64,000 nucleotides of DNA from Paractinoplanes durhamensis (GTDB lineage: Bacteria > Actinomycetota > Actinomycetes > Mycobacteriales > Micromonosporaceae), in assembly GCF_016862175.1 (NCBI RefSeq), contig NZ_BOML01000070.1, positions 58,210 to 122,209 on the forward strand. Reading direction: 5' to 3'. The position numbers and the translations under genes are program-made. The notes beneath the pieces are model-generated. The model saw nothing but the letters and a program-made list of their open reading frames with translations. It did not search any database and was not told the DNA's origin. Each line of letters opens with the position of its first letter. The stretch's first letter is position 1. Positions 34,152 to 43,108 of this stretch are shown piece by piece.

Positions 34152-35744
34152 ATGACCCGACGCCGTACCGTCCTGCGGGCCGCCGTGCTCGGCGTCCCCG
34201 CCGCCGCCCTGCTCGCCCGGGCCTCCGCCGCCGGGGCCGCGCTGTCCGACGGCGACCACGTCCCCGCGCTCGTCATCGGCACCGGCTACGGCGGCGCGGT
34301 CACCGCGCTGCGCCTGACCCAGGCCGGGATCGCCACCGCCATGGTCGAGATGGGGATGGCCTGGACCACCGCCGGCTCGGACGGCAAGGTCTTCTGCGAC
34401 ATGCTCAACCCCGACCAGCGCTCCTACTGGCTGCGCACCACCACCGATCAGCCGGTGGGTTACTTCCTCGGCATCAACGTCAACAAGTCGATCACCCGCT
34501 ACACCGGCGTGCTGGACTCGGAGAAGTTCGCGGGCATCCGGGTCTACCAGGGCCGCGGCGTCGGCGGCGGCTCGCTGGTCAACGGCGGCATGGCGGTGGT
34601 GCCCAAGCGCGACTACTTCGCCCAGATCCTGCCGTCGGTCGACGTCGCCTCGATGTACGACACGTACTTCCCGCGCGCCAACGCCGGGCTCGGCGTCAAC
34701 GCGATCGACACCGCCTGGTTCGAGACCGCCGACTGCTACCGCTTCGCCCGGGTCAGCCGCGACCAGGCCAAAGCCTCCGGCTATACGACGACGTTCCTCA
34801 ACAATGTGTACGACTTCGGGTACATGAAGCAGGAGCAGGCCAGTACGGTTCCGCGGTCGGCGCTGGCCAGCGAGGTGATCTACGGCAACAACTACGGCAA
34901 GCGGTCGCTGGACAAGACCTACCTGGCCGCCGCGGCCGCCACCGGCCGGCTGTCGATCACCGCCCAGCACGTGGTCACCGCGGTCACGCCGGCCGCGGCG
35001 GGCGGCTACTCGGTGACGATGAACCAGATCGACACCAGCGGCGCCACGGTTGCCACCAAGACGGTCCGGGCCGACCGGGTGTTCTTCGCGGCCGGCAGCG
35101 TCGGCACCAGCAAACTGCTGGTCGCGATGCGGGCCCAGGGGAAGCTGCCGGACCTGCCGGCCGCGGTCGGTCAGGGCTGGGGCAACAACGGCAACGTGAT
35201 GGTCGCCCGGGCCCAGCACATCTGGAACACCACCGGCGCCCTCGAATCCGGGATGCCGGCCATGGGCATCGACAATTGGGCCGACACGGCCGGACCGGTC
35301 TTCGCCGAGATCGCGCCGTTCCCGGCCGGCACCGAGCTGTGGATCAGCCTCTACCTGGCCATCACCAAGAACCCCAACCGGGCCGCGTTCACTTTCAACA
35401 CGTCGACCGGGGCGGTGGATCTGAGCTGGCGTACGGCGCAGAACCAGCCCGCCATCGACGCGGCCAAGCGGGTCTTCGACAAGATCAATTCGGCCCAGGC
35501 CACCGTCTACCGCAGCGACCTGTTCGGGTCGAACAAGGTCTGGGGCGACGACCTCACCTATCACCCGCTCGGCGGCTGCATCCTCAACCAGGCCACCGAC
35601 AACTACGGCCGGCTGACCGGCTACCCCGGGCTGTACGTGATGGACGGCTCGCTGATCCCCGGCAGCACCGGCGTCAACCCGTTCGTCACGATCACCGCCC
35701 TGGCCGAACGCAACATCGAGAAGATCCTGGCCACGGACATCTGA
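34152..35744 (+). CDS. choA: Secreted GMC-type cholesterol oxidase
   Basis: The 530-residue GMC-family flavoenzyme has an N-terminal export signal with MTRRRTVLRAAVLGV and a hydrophobic run to ~30 (Tat-like), then PALVIGTGYGGAVTALRL. GRGVGGGSLVNGGM follows as the second FAD motif. Active-site elements of Streptomyces ChoA are recognisable: FAEIAPFPAGTE (Glu361), YHPLGGCI (His447) and GVNPFVTITALAERN (Asn485). It oxidises cholesterol and other 3beta-hydroxysterols to the 3-keto-4-ene with H2O2. It follows kstD by 1 bp, so the pair can convert a 3beta-hydroxysterol to a 1,4-dien-3-one outside the cell. Confidence 0.9.
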   Translation: MTRRRTVLRAAVLGVPAAALLARASAAGAALSDGDHVPALVIGTGYGGAVTALRLTQAGIATAMVEMGMAWTTAGSDGKVFCDMLNPDQRSYWLRTTTDQPVGYFLGINVNKSITRYTGVLDSEKFAGIRVYQGRGVGGGSLVNGGMAVVPKRDYFAQILPSVDVASMYDTYFPRANAGLGVNAIDTAWFETADCYRFARVSRDQAKASGYTTTFLNNVYDFGYMKQEQASTVPRSALASEVIYGNNYGKRSLDKTYLAAAAATGRLSITAQHVVTAVTPAAAGGYSVTMNQIDTSGATVATKTVRADRVFFAAGSVGTSKLLVAMRAQGKLPDLPAAVGQGWGNNGNVMVARAQHIWNTTGALESGMPAMGIDNWADTAGPVFAEIAPFPAGTELWISLYLAITKNPNRAAFTFNTSTGAVDLSWRTAQNQPAIDAAKRVFDKINSAQATVYRSDLFGSNKVWGDDLTYHPLGGCILNQATDNYGRLTGYPGLYVMDGSLIPGSTGVNPFVTITALAERNIEKILATDI

Positions 35745-35760
35745 CGCCCGCCACCCCGCT

Positions 35761-35780
35761 ACGATTAATCGATCAAGCGG
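35761..35780. promoter_or_regulatory. LacI-type operator at the lacI gene
   Basis: ACGATTAATCGATCAAGCGG is centred on ATCGAT. Its right half ATCGATCAAGCGG repeats ATCGATTAAGCAG of the site in front of the ABC importer (43005-43024). It overlaps the ribosome site of lacI, which is typical of autoregulation. Confidence 0.6.
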
Positions 35781-35792
35781 GGAGGCGTGGGC

Positions 35793-36824
35793 GTGGCGGC
35801 CAAGAGCACGACGGGCAAGCGGGTCACCTTGCGTGACGTCGCGGCCCGGGTGGGCATCACGCCGGCGGCGTGCTCGATGGCGCTGGCCGACAGCGACCGG
35901 ATCAGCCCGGCCACCAAGGCGGCGGTCCGGCAGGCCGCCGCCGAGCTCGGCTATGTCGGCAGCTCGGCGGCGCGGGCCCTGCGCAAGCAGCGGGCCGGCG
36001 CGATCGCCCTGATCGTCCCGACCACCTCGCGGCACGTCTTCGGGCACAGCTACTTCATGCACGTGCTCAGCGGCGTCACCTCGGTGGCCAACGACCACGA
36101 CACCCAGGTGCTGATCGCCACCAACGCCGACACCGCGCGCGGGCTCACCGCCTACGAGCGGGTGATGCGCTCCAACAGCGCCGACGGGGCCATCCTGACC
36201 AGCGCCGCGATCGAGGACGAGACGGTCGACCGGCTGCTGGCCAGCGGCCTTCCGCTGGTGCTGATCGGCAACTTCCCGCGGCTGACCGACGCGATCACGA
36301 TCGGCGTCGACGACCGGCGGGCCTCGCGGGCCGCGACCGAGCACCTGATCGAGGTGCACGGCCGGCGCCGCCTGCTGCACCTGACCGGGCCGCTCGACCA
36401 CCAGACCGGCGTCGACCGGCGCGACGGCTTCCTGGATGCGGTCACCGCCGCCGGCGTCGGGGCCGACGCGATCGTCCTGGAGGGTGACTTCAGCGAGGAG
36501 TGCGGGCACCGGCTGGTCGACAGGCTGGCCGACGGGTTCGACGGGATCGTGGCGGCCAACGACGACATGGCCTTCGGGGCGCTGACCGCGCTGCGCGAGC
36601 GCGGCCGCCGGGTGCCGGGGGATGTCGCGCTGATCGGCTTCGACGACTTCGGACTGTCCCGGGTGACCACCCCGGCCATCTCCACCGTGAGCGTGCCGGC
36701 GGAGGAGATGGCCGCGACGGCGACCGAGCGGCTGCTGAAGCTCATCGACGGCAAGCCCGCCGAGTGGACCCGCCGGGACGCCGAGGTCAGCTTCCGCTTC
36801 CGTCAGTCATGCGGTTGCGGCTGA
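35793..36824 (+). CDS. LacI-family transcriptional regulator of the sugar operon
   Basis: The 343-residue protein has the LacI HTH at about 12-32 (VTLRDVAARVGITPAACSMAL) with the hinge helix SSAARALRKQRAG, then a periplasmic-binding-protein-like sensor: GAILTSAAIEDE, GRRRLLHLTGPLDH, GIVAANDDMAFGALTAL and ALIGFDDFGLSRVTTPAIST. GTG 35793 (AGGAGG 8 bp upstream) is preferred to GTG 35787. It lies opposite the glycosidase/ABC genes, and a shared operator is found both at its own start and upstream of the binding-protein gene, so it most likely represses the importer until a sugar binds. Confidence 0.86.
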   Translation: MAAKSTTGKRVTLRDVAARVGITPAACSMALADSDRISPATKAAVRQAAAELGYVGSSAARALRKQRAGAIALIVPTTSRHVFGHSYFMHVLSGVTSVANDHDTQVLIATNADTARGLTAYERVMRSNSADGAILTSAAIEDETVDRLLASGLPLVLIGNFPRLTDAITIGVDDRRASRAATEHLIEVHGRRRLLHLTGPLDHQTGVDRRDGFLDAVTAAGVGADAIVLEGDFSEECGHRLVDRLADGFDGIVAANDDMAFGALTALRERGRRVPGDVALIGFDDFGLSRVTTPAISTVSVPAEEMAATATERLLKLIDGKPAEWTRRDAEVSFRFRQSCGCG

Positions 36825-36867
36825 GCCGGCCGGCTCCGCTTCGCTCCGCGGTCAATCGCCTTTTGGC

Positions 36868-36904
36868 GCCGATGAGATGGCAGACCGACTGCCCTCTCAT
36901 CGGC
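36868..36904 (+). terminator. Stem-loop between lacI and the GH2 gene
   Basis: The arms 36868-36883 and 36889-36904 pair with one mismatch (GCCGATGAGA...TCTCATCGGC) around a 5-nt loop. The right arm contains the GH2 stop codon (36897-36899), so the hairpin can end transcription of lacI and may protect the 3' end of the glycosidase mRNA. No T-run follows. Confidence 0.6.
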
Positions 36905-38642
36905 CGTCGATGGAAACGATCGACCGGATCAGCGAAGCGTCCAGCTTGGGCTGCCGATCCGCGGTGACCAGGCCGTTCGCTTCCTGCATGGTGTCGGTGA
37001 GCTGGGTATAACAGGTGCCGGCCAGCTCGGGCGACGCCCGGAGCGCGGTGTAGAGCGCGGCCAGCCGTTCCGCGAAATCCTCGGCCGAGGCGGCCGCCGT
37101 GTAACCCCAGGACCCCGCGCCTTCCGGCGCGAACTTGATGCCGCCGAACTCCGTCAGCATCAGCGGTGCGTCAGCGTCGATCGGATCGCGTACGCGCATC
37201 CGCCGCCCCGCCGGGCCGATCCCCTCGCCCAGCCGTTCGCGGGCCCCCGGGCCGTAGCGAGACCGCAGCACCGCCGGGTCGTCGTCGTAGTCGTGCACGG
37301 ACAGGATGTCGGAGCCCACGTGCTCCCACCCGTCGTTGGCGATCACCGGCCGGGTGCCGTCGACGGCGTGGGTCAGCTCGTACAGCCCGCGGACGAAGGC
37401 GGCCTGCCGCGGGTCGTGCGCGACGTGCTGGATGCCCCAGCTCTCGTTGTGCGGCACCCAGGTGACGATCGACGGGTGCGAGCGGTCCCGGTCGAGCACC
37501 TCCAGCCATTCGCGGGTGGTGCGGGCGACGGCGGTGGCGGAGAACTCGTAGGCGGCCGGCGCCTCACCCCACACCATCAGGCCGAGACGATCGGCCCAGT
37601 AGAGGAACCGGGGGTCCTCGACCTTCTGATGTACGCGGGCGGCGTTGAAGCCGAGCCCGAGGATGAGCCGGACCTCGTCCTCGAGCGCCCCCGCGGTCGG
37701 GGCAGCGAGGTGCGACGACGGCCAGAACCCCTGACTGAGCACCGACCGCAGGTAGTAGGGCCGGTCGTTGAGCAGGAACCGCCCTCCGCCCACAGCCGTG
37801 GACCGCAGCCCGAGGTACGAGGCGACCTCGTCCCCGCCGACCCGGACCGTCGCGTCGATCAGCGTCGGCCGCTCCGGCGACCAGAGCAGTTCCTCATAGG
37901 CCTGCCCGTTCTCCTGGCCGGGCAGCGTGATCGTGGCGACCGCGCGCTGAGCGGTGACCGGGACCCGCACCGAACCCAGGGACAGGTCGTCATGCCACAG
38001 CTCGATCTCGCACGCCGTGCCCGGCGACGGCGGCCGGTTGAGGCCGATCTCGGCGCGCACCGTGGCGGCCGGCAGGTCGGCCGTCCAGTGCAGGCTCTCC
38101 ACCGCCACCGCGGGGGTCGCCTCCAGCCACACCGGCTGCCAGATGCCGGAGGTCCGGTCGTACCAGATGACGTGGGCGTCGCGCCGCCAGTCCTGTTTGC
38201 CGCGGGGCTGCCCGACGTCGGCGGCCCGGTCCTCCGCCCGTACCCTAATAACTTGATCTTGATCGGGTTTTACATGGTCCTGCACGTCGAAGCCGAACGG
38301 GGTGTGGCCGCCCTCGTGGTCGCCGAGCTTGGCGCCGTTGAACCAGACCGAACAGCGGTAGTCGACCGCGCCGAACCGCACCACCAGCCGGGGCCTCGGC
38401 CCAGGGTCGTAGCCGGCCGCGACGATCGTGGCCCAGGGGATGTCGCGCTCGTACCAGAGGACGTCGTGGAACCCCGTGTCGCCGATGCCGGACGCGGCCG
38501 ACTCGGGCGGGAACGGCACCGTGATGGTCCGCGTCCAGTCCGGCTGGTCGTAGCCGAAGCGCCATTCGCCCGACAGGTCGGCCCACTGCGAACGGACCAG
38601 CTGCGGACGAGGGGTCGGATCGTCCTGGTGGGCGGCTCTCAT
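36897..38642 (-). CDS. Glycoside hydrolase family 2 (beta-galactosidase/glucuronidase-like)
   Basis: The 581-residue enzyme has the GH2 N-terminal jelly-roll (LSGEWRFGYDQPDW, VWFNGAKLGDHEGGHTPFGFDV), an immunoglobulin-like domain and a C-terminal barrel with the acid/base Glu in WVPHNESWG and the nucleophile Glu in LTEFGGIKF. No signal peptide is seen, so it acts on imported sugar in the cytoplasm. ATG 38642 overlaps the GH1 stop (ATGA), and it is the last gene of the binding protein-permease-permease-GH1-GH2 operon. Substrate (galactoside, glucuronide, mannoside) cannot be fixed from sequence. Confidence 0.86.
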   Translation of the reverse strand: MRAAHQDDPTPRPQLVRSQWADLSGEWRFGYDQPDWTRTITVPFPPESAASGIGDTGFHDVLWYERDIPWATIVAAGYDPGPRPRLVVRFGAVDYRCSVWFNGAKLGDHEGGHTPFGFDVQDHVKPDQDQVIRVRAEDRAADVGQPRGKQDWRRDAHVIWYDRTSGIWQPVWLEATPAVAVESLHWTADLPAATVRAEIGLNRPPSPGTACEIELWHDDLSLGSVRVPVTAQRAVATITLPGQENGQAYEELLWSPERPTLIDATVRVGGDEVASYLGLRSTAVGGGRFLLNDRPYYLRSVLSQGFWPSSHLAAPTAGALEDEVRLILGLGFNAARVHQKVEDPRFLYWADRLGLMVWGEAPAAYEFSATAVARTTREWLEVLDRDRSHPSIVTWVPHNESWGIQHVAHDPRQAAFVRGLYELTHAVDGTRPVIANDGWEHVGSDILSVHDYDDDPAVLRSRYGPGARERLGEGIGPAGRRMRVRDPIDADAPLMLTEFGGIKFAPEGAGSWGYTAAASAEDFAERLAALYTALRASPELAGTCYTQLTDTMQEANGLVTADRQPKLDASLIRSIVSIDGR

Positions 38643-39958
38643 GCGCTGGTCTCCTTCCGGTACGCCGTGGAGGCCTCGGTCTCCGACCGCAGCAGTTCTC
38701 CGTCCACGGTCTCGGTGACGTGCAGCAGTCCCATCCGGCGTAGGAACGGCGTGACGCCCTGGGTGACGTCGGCGTAAACCTCGGCGGTCGGCGTCGCACC
38801 GCTGCCCGGATCGAGCATGAACTCCTCGACGTTGCGGCCGCCCGAGGCGAACGACCAGTCGACGAAGTCGAGCAGCGGCCACCAGGTGTAGCCGCGGATG
38901 TCCAGGCCCTCGGCGCGCAGCCGGCGCACGGCCGCGATCGAGTCCTCGGCCCACCGCCGGCGGGTGCTCTCGTCGCCCTCGATGCTGGTCTCGGTGACCG
39001 CCATCGGCAGACCGTACCGGTCGTGCGCGGTCCGCAGCGCGTACTCCAGTCCCTCGGCCCACCGGTTCTCGGTGACCTGCCGGATCTGACCGTCCACCTC
39101 CTCGATCACCCGCGGCGTGAGGTCGGGGTAGTAGTTGACGCCGAGGACATCGATCACCGGCACGTCCACGAGAAACCGGTCGAGGTCGTCCGGGGATGCG
39201 CCGTTGGCGAGCAGCCACGGAAAGAGCGGATGACCGGCGTCGACCCGGCCGAGCAGCAGGTCGGTCGGCAGATGCCCGATCCCGGCCAGCAGCGCGGTGT
39301 GCTCGGCCAGCGAGGACGGGGAAGAGGAAGAGGACGAATACATGCTGGCCGCCTCGACGTGCACGATCACCGCGTCCGGGTTGGCCGCCCGCACTCCGGC
39401 GATGGTCTGCCGGATGCCCTCGACGATCGACACGGTCACCCGGGTCCAGCCGGTCCAGCCGGTCAGCGCGGGCGGCCACACGCCGCGCAGCCCGCAGAAC
39501 GACGCGGTGGTCAGCGGCTCGTTCAGCGGCGTCAGGTGGTCGACGACACCGCGGTAGCGGGCCGCGAACGCGGACGCGAACGCGGCGATCGCCGCCGGAT
39601 AGCGCGGGTCGGCGAACGCGCCGTCCAGCCAGGTCGGCGTGCCGTAGTGGACCAGGTCGGCGATGACGGTCAGGCCGAGCTCGGCGGTCGCGTACTCCAG
39701 TCGTACGTCGAGCTCGGACCAGTCGTAGACGCCGGGCGCCGGGCAGACCCGGGGCCAGCTGACGCCGTACCGCAGGCCGCCGGCACCGAACTCGGCGGCC
39801 GCCGCCATGTCGTCGCGCCACCGGTCGTCGTGGCCGGTCAGCGCGTGCTCGTCGAGCCGGGACATGCCCGAGCCGGCCGGTGGATAGACGCAGGTGTCCT
39901 CGATGCCCAGCAGCCACTGGAGATCGCCGGGGGAGAAGAATGGCACTGCTGAGCTCAT
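38639..39958 (-). CDS. GH1-type beta-glycosidase
   Basis: The 439-residue barrel enzyme has LRYGVSWPRVCPAPGVYDWSE split over the typical GH1 strand-2 region, HLTPLNEPLTTA (acid/base Glu in NEP) and AVTETSIEGDES (nucleophile position, TET for the usual TEN). WWPLLDFVDWSFASGGR replaces the normal W.LLDNFEW motif, so it is a divergent GH1 member. ATG 39958 overlaps the stop of the upstream permease. No signal peptide. It probably hydrolyses an imported beta-linked di- or oligosaccharide. Confidence 0.8.
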   Translation of the reverse strand: MSSAVPFFSPGDLQWLLGIEDTCVYPPAGSGMSRLDEHALTGHDDRWRDDMAAAAEFGAGGLRYGVSWPRVCPAPGVYDWSELDVRLEYATAELGLTVIADLVHYGTPTWLDGAFADPRYPAAIAAFASAFAARYRGVVDHLTPLNEPLTTASFCGLRGVWPPALTGWTGWTRVTVSIVEGIRQTIAGVRAANPDAVIVHVEAASMYSSSSSSPSSLAEHTALLAGIGHLPTDLLLGRVDAGHPLFPWLLANGASPDDLDRFLVDVPVIDVLGVNYYPDLTPRVIEEVDGQIRQVTENRWAEGLEYALRTAHDRYGLPMAVTETSIEGDESTRRRWAEDSIAAVRRLRAEGLDIRGYTWWPLLDFVDWSFASGGRNVEEFMLDPGSGATPTAEVYADVTQGVTPFLRRMGLLHVTETVDGELLRSETEASTAYRKETSA

Positions 39959-40764
39959 TTCAGGCCGCTGGTCGAGATTCCGGCGACGAAGTAGCGCTGC
40001 GCCAGGAAGAACACGACCGCGATCGGTAGCAGGGAGATGACGGCGCCCGCGAACAGCACCGCGTGGTCGGTGACGTGCTGTCCGGCGAAGAGCGCGAGAC
40101 CGGCCGGCAGGGTCTGCATGGTGTTGTCGGTGCTCACCACGAGCGGCCAGATCAGGTCGTTCCAGAGGTTGGTGAAGTTGAGCAGGGCGACCGTCGCGAT
40201 CGCCGGCTTGGCCAGCGGCAGGATCACCCGCCAATAGATGCGCAGGTGCCCGGCGCCGTCGATCCGGGCGGCCTCGTCCAGCTCCTTCGGGATGCTCATG
40301 AAGAACTGGCGGAACAGGAAGATGCCGAACGCGCTGGTCGCGCGGGGGAGGATCAGGCCCTGGTAGGTGTTGAGCCAGCCGAAGTGGAACAGCTCCATGA
40401 AGACCGGGATGAGGGTCACCTGGAACGGCACCATCAGGGTGACCAGCACCAGCCAGAACGCCACGGTGCGGCCGCGGAACTCCAGCCGGGCCAGGGCGTA
40501 CGCGCACATCGAGTCGAACAGCAGGGTCAGCACGGTGGTGGCCCCGGCGAACAGCACGCTGTTGAGCAGCAGGCGCAGGAACGGCAGCTGCTGCCAGACA
40601 CCCTGGTAGCCGTGCAGGGTCCACTCGTGCGGGATGAGGCTCGCGGTGTGCCCGTAGAGGTCCGCCTCGGTGCGGAACGAGCCGGCCACCGTCCAGATGA
40701 TCGGCACGAGCGCCAGCAGCAGGCCGATCCCGACGTAGATCCACTTGAGCGATTTAGTCAGCAT
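39955..40764 (-). CDS. Carbohydrate ABC transporter permease, MalG type
   Basis: The 269-residue inner-membrane protein has about six hydrophobic segments and the EAA loop ELDEAARIDGAGHLRIYWRV followed by ILPLAKPA, which contacts the ATPase. No ATPase gene is found in this operon; CUT1 importers often use a shared MsiK-type ATPase encoded elsewhere. Its start overlaps the end of the MalF-type gene by 11 bp. Confidence 0.88.
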   Translation of the reverse strand: MLTKSLKWIYVGIGLLLALVPIIWTVAGSFRTEADLYGHTASLIPHEWTLHGYQGVWQQLPFLRLLLNSVLFAGATTVLTLLFDSMCAYALARLEFRGRTVAFWLVLVTLMVPFQVTLIPVFMELFHFGWLNTYQGLILPRATSAFGIFLFRQFFMSIPKELDEAARIDGAGHLRIYWRVILPLAKPAIATVALLNFTNLWNDLIWPLVVSTDNTMQTLPAGLALFAGQHVTDHAVLFAGAVISLLPIAVVFFLAQRYFVAGISTSGLK

Positions 40765-41653
40765 CGTTGTACCTGAAGATCCGTAGTTGCAGGGCGGAGA
40801 CCAGCACGACCACGATGAACAGCACCCAGGAGGTGGCCGCCGCGTACCCGGTCTCGTAGTTGACGAACCCGTCCCGGTAGAGCTTGGTGACCAGCGTTTC
40901 GGTGTGGTCCAGCGGTCCGCCGCTGGTCATCACGTAGACGAGGTCGAACAGCTGCAGCGACTGCACGGTGACCATGAAGGTCACGAACAGCATCGTCGGG
41001 CGCAGCGCCGGCAGGGTGATCGAGCGCAGCGTCTGCAGGCGTCCCGCGCCGTCCAGCGACGCAGCCTCGTAGTGCTCACCCGGGATGGCCTTGAGCCCGG
41101 CCACCAGCACGATCATCACGAAGCCGGCGTTCTTCCAGACGTTCACGAAGATCACCGTGGGCAGCGCGAGCGCGGTCGACTGCAGCCAGTTGACCGGCTC
41201 CAGCCCGAGCGCCCTGGTCACGCCGCCGATCAGCCCGATGTCCGGGTCGAGCAGGAAGCGCCAGGTCATGCCGACGGTGGTCAGCGAGATGACGGTCGGG
41301 AAGAAGAACACCGACCGGATCACCCGGCTGACGACATTCTCCGACTGCAGGGCCAAAGCCAGACCAAGACCGATTACTACGAGTACGGCGGTGGAGGCGA
41401 CCGTGATGATCAAGGTGTTGGCCAGCGCCCGCCGGAACTGCTCGTCGCCGAACAGCTTGGTGTAGTTGTCCAGGCCGGACCACGGCTGCTCGGCCGCGCC
41501 GATGGTCCAGTGGTGCAGGCTGTACCAGAGCGATCGGACGATCGGGAACAGCACGAACACGCCGAGGATCAGCAGGCTCGGGGCCATGAAGAGCCAGCCC
41601 ACCGGGCCCCGGCCGCGAAGAGCGGCCGGGACCTTGCCGGCGAGCGTCGTCAC
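40754..41653 (-). CDS. Carbohydrate ABC transporter permease, MalF type
   Basis: The 299-residue protein has an N-terminal cytoplasmic stretch, LFMAPSLLILGVFVLFPIV as the first membrane segment, ~6 segments in all, and the EAA loop HYEAASLDGAGRLQTLRSI then TLPALRPT. It pairs with the MalG-type permease. GTG 41653 overlaps the TGA of the binding-protein gene (GTGA). Confidence 0.88.
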   Translation of the reverse strand: MTTLAGKVPAALRGRGPVGWLFMAPSLLILGVFVLFPIVRSLWYSLHHWTIGAAEQPWSGLDNYTKLFGDEQFRRALANTLIITVASTAVLVVIGLGLALALQSENVVSRVIRSVFFFPTVISLTTVGMTWRFLLDPDIGLIGGVTRALGLEPVNWLQSTALALPTVIFVNVWKNAGFVMIVLVAGLKAIPGEHYEAASLDGAGRLQTLRSITLPALRPTMLFVTFMVTVQSLQLFDLVYVMTSGGPLDHTETLVTKLYRDGFVNYETGYAAATSWVLFIVVVLVSALQLRIFRYNDAD

Positions 41654-42894
41654 TGCGTACAGCCAGTAAGTTCGTTGATTTTCTTGGCGGCGGTGGCGGC
41701 GGCGCCCGCGACATCTCCGTCCCGCGTCGCCGTCTGGATCAGCGGAACGTACGCGTCGGTGTCGACCTTGGTGGCGTTCGGCACCTGCGGCAGGTAGAGG
41801 CGGGCGTTGGACACCTGGCTCGCGAACACCGACACGGTCGGGTCGGCCTTGAGGTCGGCGTTGTCGCTCAGGTCGGTACGCAGCGGCGGGAAGCCGGTGC
41901 TCTTGGAGAACTTCAGCTGCGCGGTCTGGCTGGTCCAGTAGGCGAGGAACTGCTGCGCCTGCTGCGGGTGCTTGGTCTTGGCCGAGATCGCGAGCGGCGC
42001 GGTCGAGCCGAGGGTGACCGACTTACCGTCGGCGCCGGTCGGCACGGTGGCCAGGCCGAAGTCGACACCGGCGGTCTTGTAGCTGGCCGCGGCCCACGGG
42101 CCGTTGATCTCCATGGCCGCCTTGCCGGCCGAGAAGAGCGAGTCGGCCTCGGCGCCGCTGAGCCCGACCGGGGAGATCTTCTTGTCCTTGACCAGGTCGA
42201 CCCACGGCTGCAGGCTCGCGATGCCGGCCGGGGTACCGACCACGCTGCAGTTGTTGCTGTCGACGATGTCGCCGCCGCTGAGCCACTGCAGGATCGGCCA
42301 CATCTGGATGGTGTTGTTGTCCGCCAGCACCAGGCCGTAGTTGCCGCCGGTGGTCAGCTTGGCCGCTTGCTCCTGGAGCTCGGCCACCGTGGTCGGGGGC
42401 GTGCTGACCAGCTTCTTGTTGTAGTAGAGGCTCAGCGTCGCGTAGTTGGCCGGCACCGCGTACAGCTTGTCGTTGTAGGTGAACTCCTTGACCAGCTCGG
42501 CCGCGAGCTGGTCGGTGTTGACCTTGTCGTCGCCGGTGCCGGTGTTGGTGATCGGCAGCACCGAGTTCGTCTTGACGTACTGCGCGATCGCGTTCGGGTC
42601 GGACGACGGGGCGGCGATGTCCGGCCCCTGCCCGGTGACCCAGGCCGACGGTAGCTTCTGCTGAATGGTGTCCCAGGACATCTTGGTCATCGTGACCTTG
42701 ATGTCCGGGTGTGCCGCGTTGAAGTCCGCGACGATCTCGTCGTAGCCGGGGGCGTCACCGCCGGTGAAGCCGGTCCACACGGTCAGGTCGACCGGTCCCG
42801 ATGCCGAGCTGTCGTCGCTGTTGCCGCAGCCGCTCACCAGCAGCCCGGTCAGGGCGACGCTTGCCAGGGCGGCGAGGGCTCGCTTGTTTCTCAT
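41650..42894 (-). CDS. Sugar-binding lipoprotein of the ABC importer
   Basis: The 414-residue extracellular solute-binding protein (family 1) has a lipoprotein signal, MRNKRALAALASVALTGLLV, with lipobox VSGC and lipidated Cys23. VDLTVWTGFTGGDAPGYDEI, GPDIAAPSSDPNAIAQYV and GKAAMEINGPWAA are typical of sugar-binding members. AAGGAGAG precedes the ATG at 42894. It is the first gene of the five-gene importer/glycosidase operon; the LacI-type operator lies 111-130 bp upstream. Confidence 0.9.
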   Translation of the reverse strand: MRNKRALAALASVALTGLLVSGCGNSDDSSASGPVDLTVWTGFTGGDAPGYDEIVADFNAAHPDIKVTMTKMSWDTIQQKLPSAWVTGQGPDIAAPSSDPNAIAQYVKTNSVLPITNTGTGDDKVNTDQLAAELVKEFTYNDKLYAVPANYATLSLYYNKKLVSTPPTTVAELQEQAAKLTTGGNYGLVLADNNTIQMWPILQWLSGGDIVDSNNCSVVGTPAGIASLQPWVDLVKDKKISPVGLSGAEADSLFSAGKAAMEINGPWAAASYKTAGVDFGLATVPTGADGKSVTLGSTAPLAISAKTKHPQQAQQFLAYWTSQTAQLKFSKSTGFPPLRTDLSDNADLKADPTVSVFASQVSNARLYLPQVPNATKVDTDAYVPLIQTATRDGDVAGAAATAAKKINELTGCTQ

Positions 42895-43004
42895 GGCTCT
42901 CCTTCGACTCCAAGCCGACCGGCTGAGTGACAGCCCAGCACGTCGGTGATCTTCATGTCGGCGTTCCAAGTCAATGAACATCTGCAGGTGGGACCTGCTT
43001 CATC

Positions 43005-43024
43005 GATTAAGCAGGAACATACGC
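43005..43024. promoter_or_regulatory. LacI-type operator upstream of the importer operon
   Basis: CTGCTTCATCGATTAAGCAG is a 20-bp near-perfect palindrome (one mismatched pair) around ATCGAT. It shares the half-site ATCGATyAAGCrG with the lacI promoter. It is the best candidate target of the LacI regulator encoded at 35793-36824. Confidence 0.7.
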
Positions 43025-43082
43025 GCCCGTTCCCTGCTGATCAAGGGTCTGTTACGGCGGTGTGACACGTTCTCGAAATTTG

Positions 43083-43099
43083 TGTACGACTGTCATACA
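43083..43099 (+). promoter_or_regulatory. 17-bp palindromic operator (site A) of the proposed GntR regulon
   Basis: TGTACGACTGTCATACA is the best copy of the shared palindrome TGTAYGACWGTCRTACA, perfect at every position. It ends 9 bp before the SDR ATG at 43109. Three further copies are at 55474, 58409 and 59188. Confidence 0.72.
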
Positions 43100-43108
43100 A
43101 TCCTGCAC

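Noticed and set aside
34014..36509. Minus-strand open frame of ~830 codons
   Set aside because: Antisense to kstD, cholesterol oxidase and lacI; low-complexity composition without motifs.
41650..42981. Longer start for the sugar-binding lipoprotein gene
   Set aside because: The extra residues would precede the lipoprotein signal; AAGGAGAG before 42894 and the intact signal peptide fix the start there.
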